A DNA stretch of 64,000 nt, from contig NZ_CVRT01000106.1 in NCBI RefSeq assembly GCF_001261915.1, forward strand, positions 1 to 64,000, in the 5' to 3' direction. A program made the translations under genes and the position numbers. The DNA comes from Halorubrum sp. SD626R (GTDB lineage: Archaea; Halobacteriota; Halobacteria; Halobacteriales; Haloferacaceae). Below are positions 52,958 through 60,400 of this stretch, piece after piece (position 1 is the first letter of the stretch; each line of letters starts with the position of its first letter). Under the pieces are notes generated by a model. It was not told where the DNA came from, did no database searches, and was given only the letters and a program-made list of their open reading frames with translations.

Positions 52958-55546
52958 CGACACTTTGGGAATCCTGAGTACTGGTCATTCACTGAGTACC
53001 GCGAGGATTTCCTTTCAGACCGCCCCACTATTGAGCAGCTTGCGATACTTGATGAGGAGATCGTCACTAAGGCACTTCTGTCACGGTACCAGGGCCCGAT
53101 CGGTCCGAACGAGTGGTCCTTTCTCGGGGGGTACTACGGTGAACTCTTCGGGAGCTTCGTATCCGAGCGCGTTGCAGGGCTCATCGATACGACACCGATT
53201 GAAACCAGGGAAGATCAGTTCCACGCGTTCCGGAAAGCGATCATCAATCTGAATCAGCAGTTACCGTCAGGTAGAACTGCAGACGGCACGACGATTTCAC
53301 GTCCAGCGGAACGCGTACTTCTCAAGCGACTGCGTCAGGAGCGGTACGATCCGTCTGACCTAGACGTCTCTCATATTAGTCGCGGCAGTGGGTTGTATTT
53401 GCTTGAATTGTTCGCCACGGCAGCTCAGCAGTCAGCTACGACAGAGACGGACCTGCTCAAAACGTTACTGGCACAGACTACTGCGTTCAAGAAGCTTGAC
53501 GAAGCGGAAGCTCGTGCGTTACTGACCCGACCTGTGCTGATGGTGTCTCTCTGGGAGAATCAGCGGGAAGGGCTTGACCACTGGCTTGCGAGCGACGGCG
53601 AAGGGATTCTCGAAATGGCGACGGCGACAGGGAAGACGGTTGCTGGCATCGCAGCGATCGCTAATCTGTGCGGTGACGTGCCGGAGAATCCTGAGCAGAC
53701 CCCCCAGACTGACGATGCAGAGATCATGATCGTCGCGCACTCGAACGCGATCCTCAGCCAGTGGGAGCGAGAAATTCGGGATAAGCTTGGATTGACGACA
53801 CGGGCGGGCAGCGGTAGCGGACGCCCGGACAGGTTGTCGTTTTCGACGGCGACGGTGGAGTTTTATACGGCTCAGTCGCTGCTCCCCCGCTATGACCGTG
53901 ATTTAGCCGATCAATACGACCTCGTGATTTACGATGAGGTGCATCACTATTCGAATCTTGACGGTGGGTACGGCGAGGCGATACGCCGGCCGAATTACGA
54001 CCGTGCGATGGGGTTATCAGCGACGATCGGGGAGCAAACAGACCCGAAGCGAGACCGGCTTGAAGAGATCCTCGCACCAGTCGTCTATACGTATGACTTA
54101 CAGGACGCTCAACGTGATGGAGTGATCCCTGACTTTGATTGGACTGTTCATCCGATTGGGTTGGACCCGTACGAGCGTGAAGAGTGGGAGCAAGCGACTA
54201 AGTCGATCACGAATCAGTTCCGAGCGCTCAAACACGACGATACGACAACGAAAATGCTTCGCCAGTTGAGTGTACCGTTCACTCAACTTGAGGACCTCGG
54301 TGACTTCATCCGCGCACACCGGGCGGCAGAACTCGAACTCGACGATGTGCCGGACTCGTGGGGGCAGCTCCAAGCGGCGATTCAGAGTCGGAACTGGATC
54401 CGGCACCGATCACAGCCGAAAATAGAGGGTGCGGTAGCGCTGGCTCGTGAGTACCTCACCGGCGTCGATGACGGTGTCAAGCTGGTGATGTTTGCTATGG
54501 ACATCGATACCGCAGAGCAACTTGGTGAGGAGTTGTCCGACGCGACAGAGAACGTGTTCGTGGTACACAGCAAAATCGCTGCCTCTAGTAATAAGAAAGA
54601 CCGGATGGTTAATCGCCGGATAGAGCAGTTCTCAGCGGCTGATCACGGTGTCCTCATCGCGCCAAAGCTTCTCGACGAAGGAATTGACGTTCCGGATGCT
54701 GAGGTCGGGATTAACGTCTCGGGGACGAAGACGAAACTCCAACTCGTACAGCGGATGGGTCGAGTGCTCCGCCGACACGGCGATCAGGAACCCCATTTCC
54801 ATCACTTCGTCGCTGTGCCCGAAGGCGACGATCACCTCGCCGGGTTAGACGACAAGCAGTACGTCCAGCAGCGTCACTGGGTGCGTGAGCTCGGTGAAAA
54901 GATCGGGCAACAGCCGACGATCGATGAGGCGAACGTCGACGACGCGTTGCTCGCTCGTGCTGAGGCCCGCGGGAACGAACTGTGGGCTCAGGACCTGCTG
55001 GATGATCTTGAAATCGAAACTGTCCAGGGGTCGGTTCGGATGGACGAGATCGTCGAGGGACTAACGCCATCGGCTGTTGAGACATTACTCGACACTGTTG
55101 ATTTCGACCACGATACGGTGGTTGAATCTGATTGGGAGACAGCAATGACACTACTCCGCACGAATGAGTCCCTACCCCCAAATGCACTGCAACGGACGTG
55201 GTGGCTGTTCCCGGTTTACCGTAACCGACCGGACGAACTCCAGGAACTGCTCCGTAAGGTAGCTCAATATCGTACTGCGTCAGATACAGCTGATGACGAC
55301 AGTACACCAACAGAAACGACGAGCCAGACGAGCACGCGCGGAACCAGTGACACGTCCCCGACAGACTCAGGGAGCACAGATGACACAGGAGAGCTATCAA
55401 CCAAAGGTACTCCCGAGACAACTGACTCGCCATCGACGGATAACAAGGGGACTTCCGTCGAGCCTGATAACCAAGATGACGATGATTCTGGAGAGCAGTC
55501 CGATGACGGAAGTGTCGTTAGTCGGATCATGAGTCTCTTTTCATAG
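52955..55546 (+). CDS. DEAH-box SF2 helicase
   Basis: An 863-residue helicase. An N-terminal domain (about 1-190) is followed by Walker A MATATGKT (about 221-228), DEVH (327-330), GLSAT (motif III) and the C-terminal RecA domain with QRMGRVLRRHG (motif VI, about residue 610). This set is closest to XPB/RadD-like DNA helicases. The last ~90 residues are a Ser/Thr/Asp-rich disordered tail. It lacks any DUF1998-type region. Together with the two upstream nuclease-like genes it may process or destroy foreign DNA beside BREX. Confidence 0.88.
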   Translation: MRHFGNPEYWSFTEYREDFLSDRPTIEQLAILDEEIVTKALLSRYQGPIGPNEWSFLGGYYGELFGSFVSERVAGLIDTTPIETREDQFHAFRKAIINLNQQLPSGRTADGTTISRPAERVLLKRLRQERYDPSDLDVSHISRGSGLYLLELFATAAQQSATTETDLLKTLLAQTTAFKKLDEAEARALLTRPVLMVSLWENQREGLDHWLASDGEGILEMATATGKTVAGIAAIANLCGDVPENPEQTPQTDDAEIMIVAHSNAILSQWEREIRDKLGLTTRAGSGSGRPDRLSFSTATVEFYTAQSLLPRYDRDLADQYDLVIYDEVHHYSNLDGGYGEAIRRPNYDRAMGLSATIGEQTDPKRDRLEEILAPVVYTYDLQDAQRDGVIPDFDWTVHPIGLDPYEREEWEQATKSITNQFRALKHDDTTTKMLRQLSVPFTQLEDLGDFIRAHRAAELELDDVPDSWGQLQAAIQSRNWIRHRSQPKIEGAVALAREYLTGVDDGVKLVMFAMDIDTAEQLGEELSDATENVFVVHSKIAASSNKKDRMVNRRIEQFSAADHGVLIAPKLLDEGIDVPDAEVGINVSGTKTKLQLVQRMGRVLRRHGDQEPHFHHFVAVPEGDDHLAGLDDKQYVQQRHWVRELGEKIGQQPTIDEANVDDALLARAEARGNELWAQDLLDDLEIETVQGSVRMDEIVEGLTPSAVETLLDTVDFDHDTVVESDWETAMTLLRTNESLPPNALQRTWWLFPVYRNRPDELQELLRKVAQYRTASDTADDDSTPTETTSQTSTRGTSDTSPTDSGSTDDTGELSTKGTPETTDSPSTDNKGTSVEPDNQDDDDSGEQSDDGSVVSRIMSLFS

Positions 55547-55667
55547 TTAGGATAGATAGAGGGCATTATAGAGCTATTCGCAAGGGTTCTCTTCACACCG
55601 TTAACTCAGAATCACCTTTTAGGACGCTCTTGCTTATTGCTCCGTGAGCCGACGACTACCGTACTCA

Positions 55668-55853
55668 TTATCGGTGCAGTTGGTGTCGGACAGCTGCCAG
55701 AGTGCTTTGTTGTTTGTTTGGAGAGCAGCCAAGGTTAGTCGCACATTCGTAGCACGTGGTGTGATCGTAGAAGCCATCCAGTTCGTCTCCGCCTTCAGTT
55801 AATGCGTTCGCTTCAACGGATCGTTCGGTCGGACCGAAGCACATCTCAATCAT
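55668..55853 (-). CDS. Small CxxC protein
   Basis: A 61-residue frame with a single CxxC (TTCYECATNLGC, about residues 32-43) and a third Cys close by, which could bind zinc in a dimer. It begins MIEMCFGPTERSVEAN. It lies in the 423-bp gap between the helicase and the PH-like gene, on the opposite strand. Size and lone position leave it as a candidate only. Confidence 0.4.
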   Translation of the reverse strand: MIEMCFGPTERSVEANALTEGGDELDGFYDHTTCYECATNLGCSPNKQQSTLAAVRHQLHR

Positions 55854-55969
55854 TGTAATGTGGAACCCTTCTCTAGTGATGCGCTCTAATTTGAGTTTGA
55901 TGACTAATTTATACAGCCTGTATCATTGCTGGGATGGTATTATGATACAAAAGAACGATATGCTACTTG

Positions 55970-56968
55970 ATGGTTGATTATGATGAGTCAGCTCTTCGGC
56001 AGATGGCTCAGGCTGCACGACATGATTCAGTAACTGTGGAGAATTTGAAATTGAAGAAGAAGTCGGGAATTATATTCACAAAAAAGTGGTTGTCTGCCCC
56101 CGTTGTATCTTACCTGACTGCCTCTGAACAGCCGCATGTTATTCTCAAGAGTAGAGATCCTGTTACGATTAATGGCGAAAATGTTGGTGACCGAGGCTAT
56201 GGTACCGTCTTGGTGATTACTGATGAACGGTTCCTTTTCATTATTGGCGAAGAAAACACTGACCGCGTCATCTCAATCCCTTTTCAGTCAGATGTCGGGT
56301 TCGAGTTTGAACCGACTACAAGTGCCCAAAATCAATCGCTGCTTGATGTTTACTTCAGTGTCTCATTTTGGATTCGGCATGAGAACGGAGAAATCGAGAT
56401 TAAGCCCTCTAATGATCTTGACTATGAGGATATTTGGACGATAGGAGACACGGTTCTTGATTTCAGCAAAGGGGATGTCGATTGGATACAAGAAGAGTGG
56501 TGGGAAGACCGTGCAGGAGAACATGATGCACTCTACGAGATGGCTGACGGTGCTCAGAGTGATACCGTAACGGCTCGTCGACTGGAACGCATTTTTTCTT
56601 ACTTACAAGAGGGCGAGACTCCAGCGTTCATATTAACAGAGGGGGACGTTGGTATTGGGATTGCAGAGGGCACCGGTGATGAATCGACAATCCGCTGGCA
56701 ACAGGACGATTACTTTGACTGGGTTGCCATCACCTCTGAAAGAATCTTAATTGCATTTGATGAAGAGATTGAGAGCCTCATGTACACTGAACTCGATTCG
56801 GTGAAGATCTCGATCCAAGAACACCATGACGAGTATGACGATGAATACTATGAGGTACCCTATCTCTGTATTCTCCTTAACGATTTTATCTATTTTATTG
56901 AGGGGAGTGACTTCACGGAAACCGACTTACGTCGTGCGGTAAGGTATATTCGCAATCGGACTCCGTAG
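55970..56968 (+). CDS. Tandem PH-like domain protein
   Basis: A 332-residue acidic protein made of two similar halves. Each half has the pattern (L/T)xxxExPxxIL, then a central strand VLVITDERFLFIIGE in the first and VAITSERILIAFDEE in the second, followed by a beta-strand and a final amphipathic helix. This is the bacterial PH-like (bPH/YokE) layout, usually of unknown ligand. The ATG at 55970 follows a TTG in frame. Its place in a defence island suggests a sensor or scaffold, but that is inference only. Confidence 0.6.
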   Translation: MVDYDESALRQMAQAARHDSVTVENLKLKKKSGIIFTKKWLSAPVVSYLTASEQPHVILKSRDPVTINGENVGDRGYGTVLVITDERFLFIIGEENTDRVISIPFQSDVGFEFEPTTSAQNQSLLDVYFSVSFWIRHENGEIEIKPSNDLDYEDIWTIGDTVLDFSKGDVDWIQEEWWEDRAGEHDALYEMADGAQSDTVTARRLERIFSYLQEGETPAFILTEGDVGIGIAEGTGDESTIRWQQDDYFDWVAITSERILIAFDEEIESLMYTELDSVKISIQEHHDEYDDEYYEVPYLCILLNDFIYFIEGSDFTETDLRRAVRYIRNRTP

Positions 56969-57174
56969 GCGGAATCCTTCGTGCTTATTGTCCCAATTTC
57001 GACCAGTTAATTGGAAGTAGTCATGAATGATTTTGGCTCGGAATGGAACGTTGAGTGGGCGACACCGAGACCACAGGATCATGGGGTTCTCGACATCTTA
57101 ATGTTGTATTGATCGCACAGACTCAAAATCAGTCACCCTGTGTGGATTTCAACAAAGCCGGATCAGCAATTCAA

Positions 57175-57588
57175 CTACTCGTAGTAGCTGACGCGCTCAA
57201 CAACTTCTGCGAAGGCGACATTCTCGCGTACATCGGTGATCTCGATGGTGACACGCTCGCTCTGTTTGGTGTCGGGAACAATAACGACGAACCCGCGTTC
57301 AACACGCGTGATACCGTCGCCTTGGTCGCCAATATCTTCGATTTCAACGGTGCGTTGTTCGCCTTCCTGGACAGGGGGCGTCTGTGTCACTTGCTCGGGC
57401 TGTGGATCGGCTTCAGTATCGTTGGTCTCGTTGGTCGCGGAAGACGGTAGAACAGCCACACGGTACGTCTCGTCTGCCTGTAGCTCGCCAAGGCGGATCT
57501 CTTGCTCCGGTACCTCAACCACATATGACCTATCACGCTCTTCGACCTTTCCTGAGAACAGACACCGAAGTTCATCTGAAATTTCCAT
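57175..57588 (-). CDS. TRAM-domain protein
   Basis: A 137-residue protein. The last ~65 residues form a TRAM beta-barrel (RTVEIEDIGDQGDGITRVERGFVVIVP ... VTIEITDVRENVAFAEVV), written here in parts; the Gly-Asp-x-Gly-Asp-Gly core is diagnostic. An acidic linker precedes it, with a short beta-rich N-terminus. TRAM proteins bind structured RNA, and archaeal single-TRAM proteins are cold-shock-like RNA chaperones. It might serve the tRNA-like elements of this island or be unrelated. Confidence 0.8.
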   Translation of the reverse strand: MEISDELRCLFSGKVEERDRSYVVEVPEQEIRLGELQADETYRVAVLPSSATNETNDTEADPQPEQVTQTPPVQEGEQRTVEIEDIGDQGDGITRVERGFVVIVPDTKQSERVTIEITDVRENVAFAEVVERVSYYE

Positions 57589-57643
57589 TTGAAGACCTTA
57601 CACCGGGTACGCGACGAAGAACACTTTACTCTGCTGTCTGCGG

Positions 57644-57796
57644 CTACTCCGGCGCTACAACGTCCTCACACGCCGGAGACTCGGTCCACACGCCTTCGGT
57701 GCCGTCTGCCTTCTTGTACTCAACAAGAATCCACGCTACCGAGATGTCCTCACCACTTTCTGGGCAGCGACCGAGAAACGATTCGTCAGCATTCAT
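57644..57796 (-). CDS. 50-residue hypothetical protein
   Basis: Starting at MNADESFLGRCPESGED, this short acidic protein has two Cys (CPES and PACEDV) and a central beta-hairpin (ISVAWILVEYKK). A longer in-frame start exists at 57892, but the extra N-terminus is basic and unlike a halophile protein. It lies 56 bp upstream of the TRAM gene on the same strand. Function unknown. Confidence 0.45.
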   Translation of the reverse strand: MNADESFLGRCPESGEDISVAWILVEYKKADGTEGVWTESPACEDVVAPE

Positions 57797-57956
57797 GGAA
57801 AGGGGGGAAGGAGCGTATGACAGTATTCCTTCCAAATGAGTCTTAATCGATCTTGAACGTAAGCTTTTGGCGGCTTTGCGGGTCGAACACACCGGATTTC
57901 CGGTGGGTGCGGACCACCAGTAACATTAATTCACGGTCAGCAAAACGTCTGATCGT

Positions 57957-58112
57957 ATGAGTGTCCGCACAGTACTTACTCGGCTCCTGCCCGGTGATGA
58001 GACAGAAGTAGTCGTGGAGTGCCGCCAGTGCGGTGAGACTCTTTCGTCGGGCGAAGATGAGTGTCCCACGTGTGGATCAGATGAGATAGAACACTTTCAG
58101 ATTTCAGAGTAG
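57957..58112 (+). CDS. Small two-CxxC zinc ribbon protein
   Basis: A 51-residue protein. VECRQCGETL and DECPTCGSDE supply four Cys in two CxxC knuckles 13 residues apart, a standard rubredoxin-like zinc ribbon. The N-terminus (MSVRTVLTRLLPGDE) is short and helical. Many such micro-proteins occur in haloarchaea and affect adhesion, stress or metabolism; the target here is unknown. Confidence 0.65.
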   Translation: MSVRTVLTRLLPGDETEVVVECRQCGETLSSGEDECPTCGSDEIEHFQISE

Positions 58113-58255
58113 ATTGGTGCGATTGGAATTCATTCGCCTATAGGGTGTCACAGAGCAGTTCACGGACCCGCTGTATGGCGATCTATCTACTCTTGTGAGA
58201 TGGGTCTAACTAATCCGCATAGATCTCTGAGTAGCTCAGCGTCTGGTGATTTTTT

Positions 58256-58465
58256 TTATGGATCATCAGAGTGATCCGCACCCGAGTCACCGGGCTCGTC
58301 CGAATCTCCATCGGCATCGAAGGAATTCCCATCGCTCAGGGCAGCCCATTGGCCTTCATACTCGGGGACTTCATCGATACTTTCACGCTCCGCTGAGTCC
58401 GCTGAAGAAGCGGTTTGGTCGGGCAGATCGCCGTCCGTCTCTCCACTACAGTTCTCGTCGCTCAC
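58256..58465 (-). CDS. Acidic micropeptide with VPEYEGQ motif (69 residues)
   Basis: A GTG-started 69-residue, highly acidic and probably disordered protein. Its centre has DEVPEYEGQWAALSDG. The VPEYEGQ heptad is shared with the 35-residue peptide encoded 6 nt upstream. It is the third gene of a unit with the membrane protein at 58606-59274. The repeated motif argues for function, perhaps binding of the membrane partner. Confidence 0.5.
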   Translation of the reverse strand: MSDENCSGETDGDLPDQTASSADSAERESIDEVPEYEGQWAALSDGNSFDADGDSDEPGDSGADHSDDP

Positions 58466-58471
58466 AGTGTC

Positions 58472-58579
58472 TTATTCGTCGTCTTCGTCGAAATCGCCCT
58501 TGAATATGACCTGGCCTTCGTACTCAGGCACATCCTCTTCGGACTCCCGATCCTCAGAGGTGCTGGAATCTGCGCTCAT
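58472..58579 (-). CDS. Acidic micropeptide with VPEYEGQ motif (35 residues)
   Basis: A 35-residue peptide, MSADSSTSEDRESEEDVPEY at its start, ending EGQVIFKGDFDEDDE. It shares VPEYEGQ with the next gene. It starts 26 nt after the membrane-protein stop and ends 6 nt before the next start, so all three are probably co-transcribed. No known family. Confidence 0.45.
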   Translation of the reverse strand: MSADSSTSEDRESEEDVPEYEGQVIFKGDFDEDDE

Positions 58580-58605
58580 ACCTGTATAATACTCGTCCGA
58601 CGGTA

Positions 58606-59274
58606 TTAGTGTTCTCCCCGGAGCCGCAAATACCGTTGTACCTGTCCTTTGATCCCAGTAAGAGCTATGTATATTATAATGAATACCAAGGCGACGGCGT
58701 TCTCGTACCACTGTACGGTACGAATTGTCTCGATCCCACCGAGTGTAAACAGCACTACAGCGGACACTAAGAAGATGAGCGTGAGTGTGGCGAATGGGGC
58801 ATTATAGGCGTTCGTGCGGTAATTCTGTTCAATCCATTTTGAGTAGCTGCGAGTGAGGCCGCGGAGACGTTTACGATCTGGAGTATCACCTTCGAAGACG
58901 ATTCGGCGGAGACTCCCGCCCGTCACACCGATGCGGAGCGCTGAGGCAGTATATGTGAGCGCGGCTACTCCTGTTGAGAGTAGGAGTGCGAAAAGGCCCA
59001 GCTCAGTGTATATATTGATGACATCCGGGAGAACTTCTTGTACTGGGTCACCCTGTCCCCCAGTTCCAGTTGCAACCGAGAGACCTGTGAGAATGAGGCC
59101 GACAATTACTAAGTTGATGCGTAGAATCCGAGCCGCCTTGTCGTCGATGTTATTCAGTATCTCGTTTTGCTTATCTATCGTGCGGCGACCCTCTTCGAGA
59201 GCGACAAGATCGAGATCGAACTCCTCAGTCGAAGTAGCTCCAGCATCATCATCACCGGTTTCACCACCCGACAT
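58606..59274 (-). CDS. Four-helix membrane protein with N-terminal coiled segment
   Basis: A 222-residue protein. An acidic N-terminus (1-20), a helical segment (EEGRRTIDKQNEILNNIDDKAARIL), then two pairs of transmembrane helices (about 50-70, 88-112 and 165-187, 193-212) with a basic loop between. The helix-TM-TM layout recalls SLATT-type effector membrane proteins of prokaryotic conflict systems, but the similarity is architectural only. It is first of a three-gene unit with two acidic micropeptides. Confidence 0.6.
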   Translation of the reverse strand: MSGGETGDDDAGATSTEEFDLDLVALEEGRRTIDKQNEILNNIDDKAARILRINLVIVGLILTGLSVATGTGGQGDPVQEVLPDVINIYTELGLFALLLSTGVAALTYTASALRIGVTGGSLRRIVFEGDTPDRKRLRGLTRSYSKWIEQNYRTNAYNAPFATLTLIFLVSAVVLFTLGGIETIRTVQWYENAVALVFIIIYIALTGIKGQVQRYLRLRGEH

Positions 59275-59686
59275 TATGTTTATGCTATGTCGAGGAGCGT
59301 TTCTATTTTAATCCTTACTCCGCGTCGGCAAGTATTCGATTATCTGTATTGACTGTAGTGCCGCGTCAAGTTTGAACTGCTAGAATTGACCGAGAGACGC
59401 TTTATCGGATGAATCTAGCGATTTACGGCTGAAGCGGCAGTAGCCGGGTCAGAATAAATCGCCTGCTAAAGGTCTCATCAATGCCGATCGTTGGGACGAC
59501 ATTTACAGGATCGACACCATACGCGTCCAGGTTCACTGACCGCCTGCTGCAGCCCAGTGCTTGTCCAAAGAGAGGATTTCAACAGAGCCTGGCAACTATG
59601 ATCTGACTCAGCCACATCTGATTTCAGTAGCCGATGATTCGCAAGACTGCTCCCCAACAACAACGCACTCACCAAGAGCGTTCAGT
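59275..59686. other. Gene-poor gap with an IS-like end
   Basis: This 412-bp gap contains the promoter of the membrane-protein gene (minus strand, tttattttaa-type sequence near 59305-59320). It also holds GAGGATTTCAACAGAGCC (59572-59589), the inverse of the IS-like terminal motif at 24473 and 27265. A minus-strand frame reading FGQALGCSRRSVNLDAYG just inside that end looks protein-like but has no good start, so it may be a gene remnant. No intact gene is seen. Confidence 0.4.
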
Positions 59687-59986
59687 CTAGTCTTTTCTGG
59701 GCTTGGTGCCGGTCCGTAGGTTCTCACGGTACTCACCTAACCCATTATAGTACTCTCTTTGTTCTTCGGCAGTCATCGTTTCGTGCACATCTGGGTCGTA
59801 GAATGGGCGTTCCTCGACATCAGGCACATCCATTATCACCCCGAGTTGGGCGACTTTCGGATGATAGTGTTCGATCACCCAGTCTTCACCGTGTTCGTCG
59901 ACTGCATCCCAGATGTACGGGGCTGCTTCAGGGTACTGTTCGGTCAACGGATCAGTCACGACTGAATGTTCGGGGTCCAATAGCAA
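59687..59986 (-). CDS. Hypothetical protein
   Basis: A 99-residue acidic protein (MLLDPEHSVVTDPLTEQYPE). It is rich in Tyr, Pro and Glu, with a helical C-terminus (TMTAEEQREYYNGLGEYRENL). No Cys pairs or hydrophobic helix. It follows the 91-residue gene at 60051 on the same strand, with 64 bp between. Function unknown. Confidence 0.55.
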   Translation of the reverse strand: MLLDPEHSVVTDPLTEQYPEAAPYIWDAVDEHGEDWVIEHYHPKVAQLGVIMDVPDVEERPFYDPDVHETMTAEEQREYYNGLGEYRENLRTGTKPRKD

Positions 59987-60050
59987 TAATAGTTCGAGGC
60001 ACCGCGATAGTACGTCGCGCTACTTGTCGGAGAGTCCGTTAGGGTGAGAT

Positions 60051-60326
60051 CTACTCGTTAACGACTTCGGTGATCGCAACGAGTTCATCCTTCCGGAACG
60101 CTCGGTCGATGTTCCCTGTCTCATCCTCGTCACGTTCACCAGTTCTTTCGAGGATTTCAGCTCGCATCCGTGATTTTGGTGGCAGCGACCCAGTGTTGGC
60201 ATTATAGTCGACGGCGTCGCAGATTGCGGCGAGATCCTCTTTCGTGAACGTCGTCGAGATCTCCCGCTCAAACCGTCCTGTTGCTCTCCGGATTTCATTC
60301 CTGAGCTCGTTGACAGTCCGTGTCAT
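60051..60326 (-). CDS. Hypothetical basic-acidic helical protein
   Basis: A 91-residue protein starting MTRTVNELRNEIRRATGRFE. Two similar helical segments can be aligned: FTKEDLAAICDAVDYN and FRKDELVAITEVVNE, each with the F-x-K-(E/D)-(D/E)-L-x-A-I pattern, suggesting a short internal repeat. Such repeats occur in haloarchaeal element-borne proteins that probably bind DNA or protein partners. The start 12 nt inside the longest frame is preferred. Confidence 0.55.
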   Translation of the reverse strand: MTRTVNELRNEIRRATGRFEREISTTFTKEDLAAICDAVDYNANTGSLPPKSRMRAEILERTGERDEDETGNIDRAFRKDELVAITEVVNE

Positions 60327-60400
60327 ACTGAGTAGCACGCTGGCTTAGGTGAAGGCCCTGAGGGTTAGGGATTGTGTGGTGCCCTGGCATTGAAATATGG

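Noticed and set aside
59478-59675. A 65-codon minus-strand ORF in the gap before the 59687 gene
   Set aside because: It spans the IS-like end and has no coding character. A different frame there looks more protein-like but lacks a start.
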